From contig CALBDV010000828.1 in NCBI GenBank assembly GCA_937927565.1, forward strand, positions 1 to 5,013: a stretch of 5,013 nucleotides of DNA, written 5' to 3'. The stretch is from an uncultured Holophagales bacterium (GTDB taxonomy: Bacteria; Acidobacteriota; Thermoanaerobaculia; UBA5066). The first letter of the stretch is position 1. Every line of letters starts with the position of its first letter. The notes beneath the pieces were generated by a model. That model saw only the letters and a list, made by a program, of their open reading frames with translations. It was not told where the DNA came from and searched no databases. Positions 4,745 to 5,013 of this stretch are shown piece by piece. The position numbers and the translations under genes were made by a program.

Positions 4745-5013
4745 ATGGCGCGCATCCCCGACGAGCTGCTCCGGCGAATCCGTGAAGAGGTCCGGCTCGA
4801 GCGCCTCGCTGAAGCGAAGGGCGTCGAGCTTCGGCGCCACGGCGCTGACCTCATCGGCCGATGTCCATTTCACGATGACCATGAACCTTCTCTGGTCCTC
4901 ACTCCGGCCAAGAATCTCTGGCACTGCCTGGGCGCGTGCCAGACGGGCGGCTCGCCGATCGACTGGGTGATGAAGGCCGAGGGTGTCAGCTTCCGCCACG
5001 CCGTCGAGATCCT
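4745..5013 (+). CDS. CHC2 zinc-finger primase-like protein, N-terminal part (runs off window)
   Basis: Only about 90 residues are in the window, with no stop before the edge. Residues 1-90 match the DnaG-type CHC2 zinc-binding domain, which contacts template DNA in primases. The visible features are GRCPFH at 38-43 with ligands Cys40 and His43, WHC at 59-61 with Cys61, and GACQTGG with Cys65, followed by SPIDWVMKAEGVSFRHAVEIL. Chromosomal DnaG has C-x2-C for the last pair; here it is C-x3-C. The start is fixed by GGAGG six bases upstream. The position beside a divergent XRE regulator suggests a mobile-element replication protein rather than the housekeeping dnaG. Whether a Toprim, AEP or helicase domain follows cannot be seen. 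Confidence 0.85.
   Translation, partial: MARIPDELLRRIREEVRLERLAEAKGVELRRHGADLIGRCPFHDDHEPSLVLTPAKNLWHCLGACQTGGSPIDWVMKAEGVSFRHAVEI

Noticed and set aside
4655..4999. 114-codon minus-strand open frame opposite the primase-like gene
   Set aside because: The plus strand encodes an unmistakable CHC2 zinc finger with a strong Shine-Dalgarno, so this is an antisense shadow that also crosses the control region.

Overview
The window is high-GC bacterial DNA. Protein-coding parts are about 60% GC by spot count, while the left 600 bases are about 75-85% GC. The genes are typical of an accessory or mobile region: a KAP-family P-loop NTPase, an XRE-type regulator, a Schlafen AlbA_2-domain protein and the start of a primase-like CHC2 zinc-finger protein. 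Gene style and base composition would fit a high-GC Gram-negative such as Myxococcota or a related lineage. That is only an impression, because no housekeeping gene or rRNA is present to settle it.

Layout. Positions 1 to about 600 hold no convincing gene. The stretch is packed with perfect inverted repeats, including a run of short-loop hairpins between 307 and 429 and longer-range pairings at 2-99, 242-284, 493-548 and 552-586. It looks like a large structured RNA or a hairpin-rich DNA element of unknown kind. Positions 600-705 are a lower-GC leader with a 7-7-7 inverted repeat just before the first gene. Positions 706-2988 (+) encode a 760-residue KAP NTPase. It converges on a two-gene minus-strand unit, and the two stop codons lie in opposite arms of one small stem-loop. 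That unit is an XRE regulator (4173-4544) followed four bases later by an AlbA_2-domain protein (2999-4168). A roughly 200-base divergent control region (4545-4744) carries a 7-7-7 inverted repeat, a nested 43-bp AT-rich dyad and a GC-rich hairpin. From 4745 (+) a primase-type CHC2 zinc-finger protein begins and runs off the window.

How the parts may work together (inference). The regulator and the primase-like gene are divergent around a symmetric control region, an arrangement common in plasmids, integrative elements and phage satellites, where an XRE repressor controls both itself and the replication gene. The AlbA_2 protein is probably co-expressed with the regulator. The KAP NTPase appears to be an independent cargo gene. 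KAP proteins include the phage-exclusion protein PifA and the QatA component of the Qat system, so an anti-phage role is possible but not shown here. The least explained feature is the hairpin-dense stretch upstream of the KAP gene.
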